Positions 62,083 through 64,000 of a DNA stretch of 64,000 bases are shown here, piece by piece. The position numbers were made by a program, and so were the translations under genes. Position 1 is the first letter of the stretch, and every line of letters starts with the position of its first letter. The stretch is from Rachycentron canadum (lineage: Eukaryota; Chordata; Actinopteri; Carangiformes; Rachycentridae): assembly GCA_038496675.1 (NCBI GenBank), contig CM076649.1, forward strand, positions 14,463,078 through 14,527,077, written 5' to 3'. Below the pieces are notes generated by a model. The model saw nothing but the letters and a program-made list of their open reading frames with translations. It was not told the DNA's origin and searched no databases.

Positions 62083-64000
62083 GTAAGAGTGAAGTTGTTG
62101 TCGGTCCGTGACGACTGCTAATGACTTCTACTGTGCTGTCAGGTTTCTGCCAGCTTCCTCGCTAACGCTAGTCATGGCTACAGGCTTCAGCTAACAGGCT
62201 AATGTAGCCGCCAATGCTCTTGAGTAACGTTTGTACCAGTCACAGAGCCACACCGCTTTCATGACACATCTCCCGACAGACATAATATCCCCCTTTCCCT
62301 CACATCGCATTTACAACATGAAGACTTTGTCTTTTCTGTTTTTGAATTTTTTTTTTTTTTTTACGTACGTTAGTGTGGTCAGTGTGTAGCAGAGGTGGGA
62401 TCAACGCTAGCCAATAAAACTGCAGGCTTATGTTGGTCACTGCCAGTGACTGTTAGCTAGCTAACTTGAGTTATCCTGTCAAGGCATGCGCCTGCAATCT
62501 GCCAATGCCATACACTTAGTTGCTAAAGAAAGATCATAATGACATCTTTGCCGATCGGGCCTCTGACTCAACATCATAGAGGCCAAAGCACATTCAGGCT
62601 AAACTGAATTATTATTATTATTATTACAATTAATTATTAACGATATGTTTAGAATGCAAGACAACAGACTGTACACAATGTAACAGTCTGTGCTTTAAAT
62701 ATATGTCATCGTTATAGTCTGTATGTAAAAGAAAACAACTAAGTGCTGTGTGACAGTTCAAAATAGTCTTTATTAGTCACATATTCTGTTAGGGTTTTTC
62801 TTAATGCTGCTATCTTAATTACTTCTGATTTTTCATTAGAACCAACAAATTGCCAAGCAGATTGTATGTAAAGAGCGTTGCTTGACGAGAAGAGTGAACA
62901 GCAGACAGGCCATTGCATTAAATGTCAGTTGATTAATTATTTGGCAATAAATGTTGTTATTCTTCTTTCCCACCACCAAGTTTTTTTTAAATTTTTTTTG
63001 CATTAAGAATTTTATGGGCACAATGAAAACATATGAAAAAAGGTGGTTTATTTCTTGATTTATTTAATGATTGTGTAATTATGTCAGTCATAGCAATTTT
63101 TGTACTGAACAAATGCTAAAGGTCTTGGTTTAGAAATATTGTCTATATGCTTAAATTATAACCATAAGTCTTTTTCACTTTTTTCTCCTTTCCCCTTGTT
63201 GACCATAGTCATGCGTCTGAAGAGTAAAAATTACTTTTCTGCATTTTAATAACCATAATACATATTCTAACAACAGAAAAGAAAAAAAAAAAAACAACAA
63301 CAACAATAGAAAAAACACATATAGCGAAGGGCCCTGGGTCAGTTTCAAACCCAGGCCACCGTGGTTAGGACTGAACCTTAATAGTACCTTTGCCTTTACC
63401 ACCTTTACCTGGTGAGCCACGAGAGAGTCCCAGAACTTGAACATTTCTGGCAGTGTCTAACCACTTTCAAGCAGCACCTGCCGTTGGGAAATGATATGTG
63501 TCGGTGGAACACAAGCAGCTTACCATTTGACATGGCATACCCTTAGCCACCTTTCATCCTCTGCGATCATGTCCTTTATCCTTAGCTGCAAACGTGTAAT
63601 TGCAAGTTCATGACATTTCATACTAAAGTCATACTAATATCATTCATTTTATCACTTACACCTCAGCTTTTCTCTTTAAATGTATAGAGAGGAAAAAAAG
63701 GTCTGGGCACTACATCTTAGCTGTACTGCATGTATGAAGAACTTTGCTCTTCATATAGCAGCATATTTAACATTCCAGATGATAATTGCTTTTTTACCAA
63801 CTATGCACAACATAACTTGTAAACTTAAACTACTACTACAGATTTAAATGCCTTTTGACTTTTTTTGAGTCTAGGGATCTAGACTAAAAAAATTCTTGGA
63901 TATTTGGGAATACCAATGCTTACATTCTTTTTATGAGCTGTAGTATAGTATAAATATGATTTTGACCACAGGGTGAAACTACACTCTCTAAGGTCTTACC
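62083..64000. other. Right-end DNA, no coding exon recognised
   Basis: If the preceding exon is real, this is its first intron. The left 400 bp has clustered GCTAAC/GTTAGC sites. The rest is AT-rich, with an ATT repeat near 62610, an A-rich run near 63278 and the SINE listed separately. Confidence 0.45.
63317..63424 (-). mobile_element. tRNA-derived SINE head, truncated
   Basis: Read on the minus strand, it starts CTCGTGGCTCACCAGGTAAA (pol III A-box-like). It continues through GTTCAGTCCTAACCACGGTG to GGCCTGGGTTTGAAACTGAC (B-box-like) and GGGCCCTTCGCT. This order and the GGGCCCTT(T/C)GCT ending match a SINE family very common in percomorph fish. It has diverged from the usual head and lacks the body. 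It is not a functional tRNA because no cloverleaf closes. Confidence 0.7.

Noticed and set aside
63317..63424. A functional tRNA gene
   Set aside because: A- and B-box-like sequences are present, but the acceptor and anticodon stems do not close and the spacing is wrong. SINE origin is the better explanation.
1..64000. CRISPR arrays, prokaryotic operons, intact transposase or retroviral genes
   Set aside because: None was found. The tandem repeats are simple microsatellites, and all mobile-element traces are short and non-coding.

Overview
The window is nuclear DNA from a bony fish, most likely a percomorph-type teleost. The evidence is vertebrate split genes with short GT-AG introns, AT-rich intergenic DNA, many (GT)n/(CT)n microsatellites, a teleost-type tRNA-derived SINE, and tandem fish-type Mx genes. 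It carries eight protein-coding genes, whose exons I joined by following splice signals, reading phase and family homology. Every joined reading frame closes without a stop.

Layout: 1-3.7 kb is intergenic, with a GC/CpG-rich promoter-like patch near 0.3-0.6 kb. otop1 (proton channel, minus) lies at 3.7-8.3 kb. A gene-free block with possible conserved non-coding DNA and a small MITE spans 8.3-11.3 kb. It is followed by tmem128 (minus, 11.3-14.9 kb) and lyar (minus, 17.8-20.2 kb). zbtb49 (plus, 21.3-25.2 kb) is head-to-head with lyar. After a 7 kb gap comes synpr (plus, 32.1-45.9 kb, with an 11.7 kb second intron rich in microsatellites). Two tandem Mx GTPase genes (plus, 50.2-53.8 and 54.9-58.7 kb) follow, then thoc7 (minus, 59.2-61.2 kb). 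A GC-rich candidate 5' exon on the plus strand near 62 kb is where atxn7 would be expected by analogy with human gene order.

The gene order otop1-tmem128-lyar-zbtb49 matches human 4p16, while synpr-thoc7(-atxn7) matches human 3p14. The window therefore spans a junction between two ancestral linkage blocks, lying somewhere in 25.2-32 kb. The interferon-inducible Mx pair sits inside the second block, where mammals have no Mx gene.

The most noteworthy biology is the Mx pair. The copies share near-identical patches that extend into introns, which suggests gene conversion. Their stalks and L4 loops differ strongly, their ISRE layouts differ, and each has one non-standard splice donor. Other points are a 12-codon uORF ending 2 nt before the zbtb49 start codon, a nested perfect palindrome in a synpr intron, and GCTAAC/GTTAGC motifs clustered at the promoters. 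I found no bacterial-type systems, CRISPR arrays, intact transposase or viral genes.
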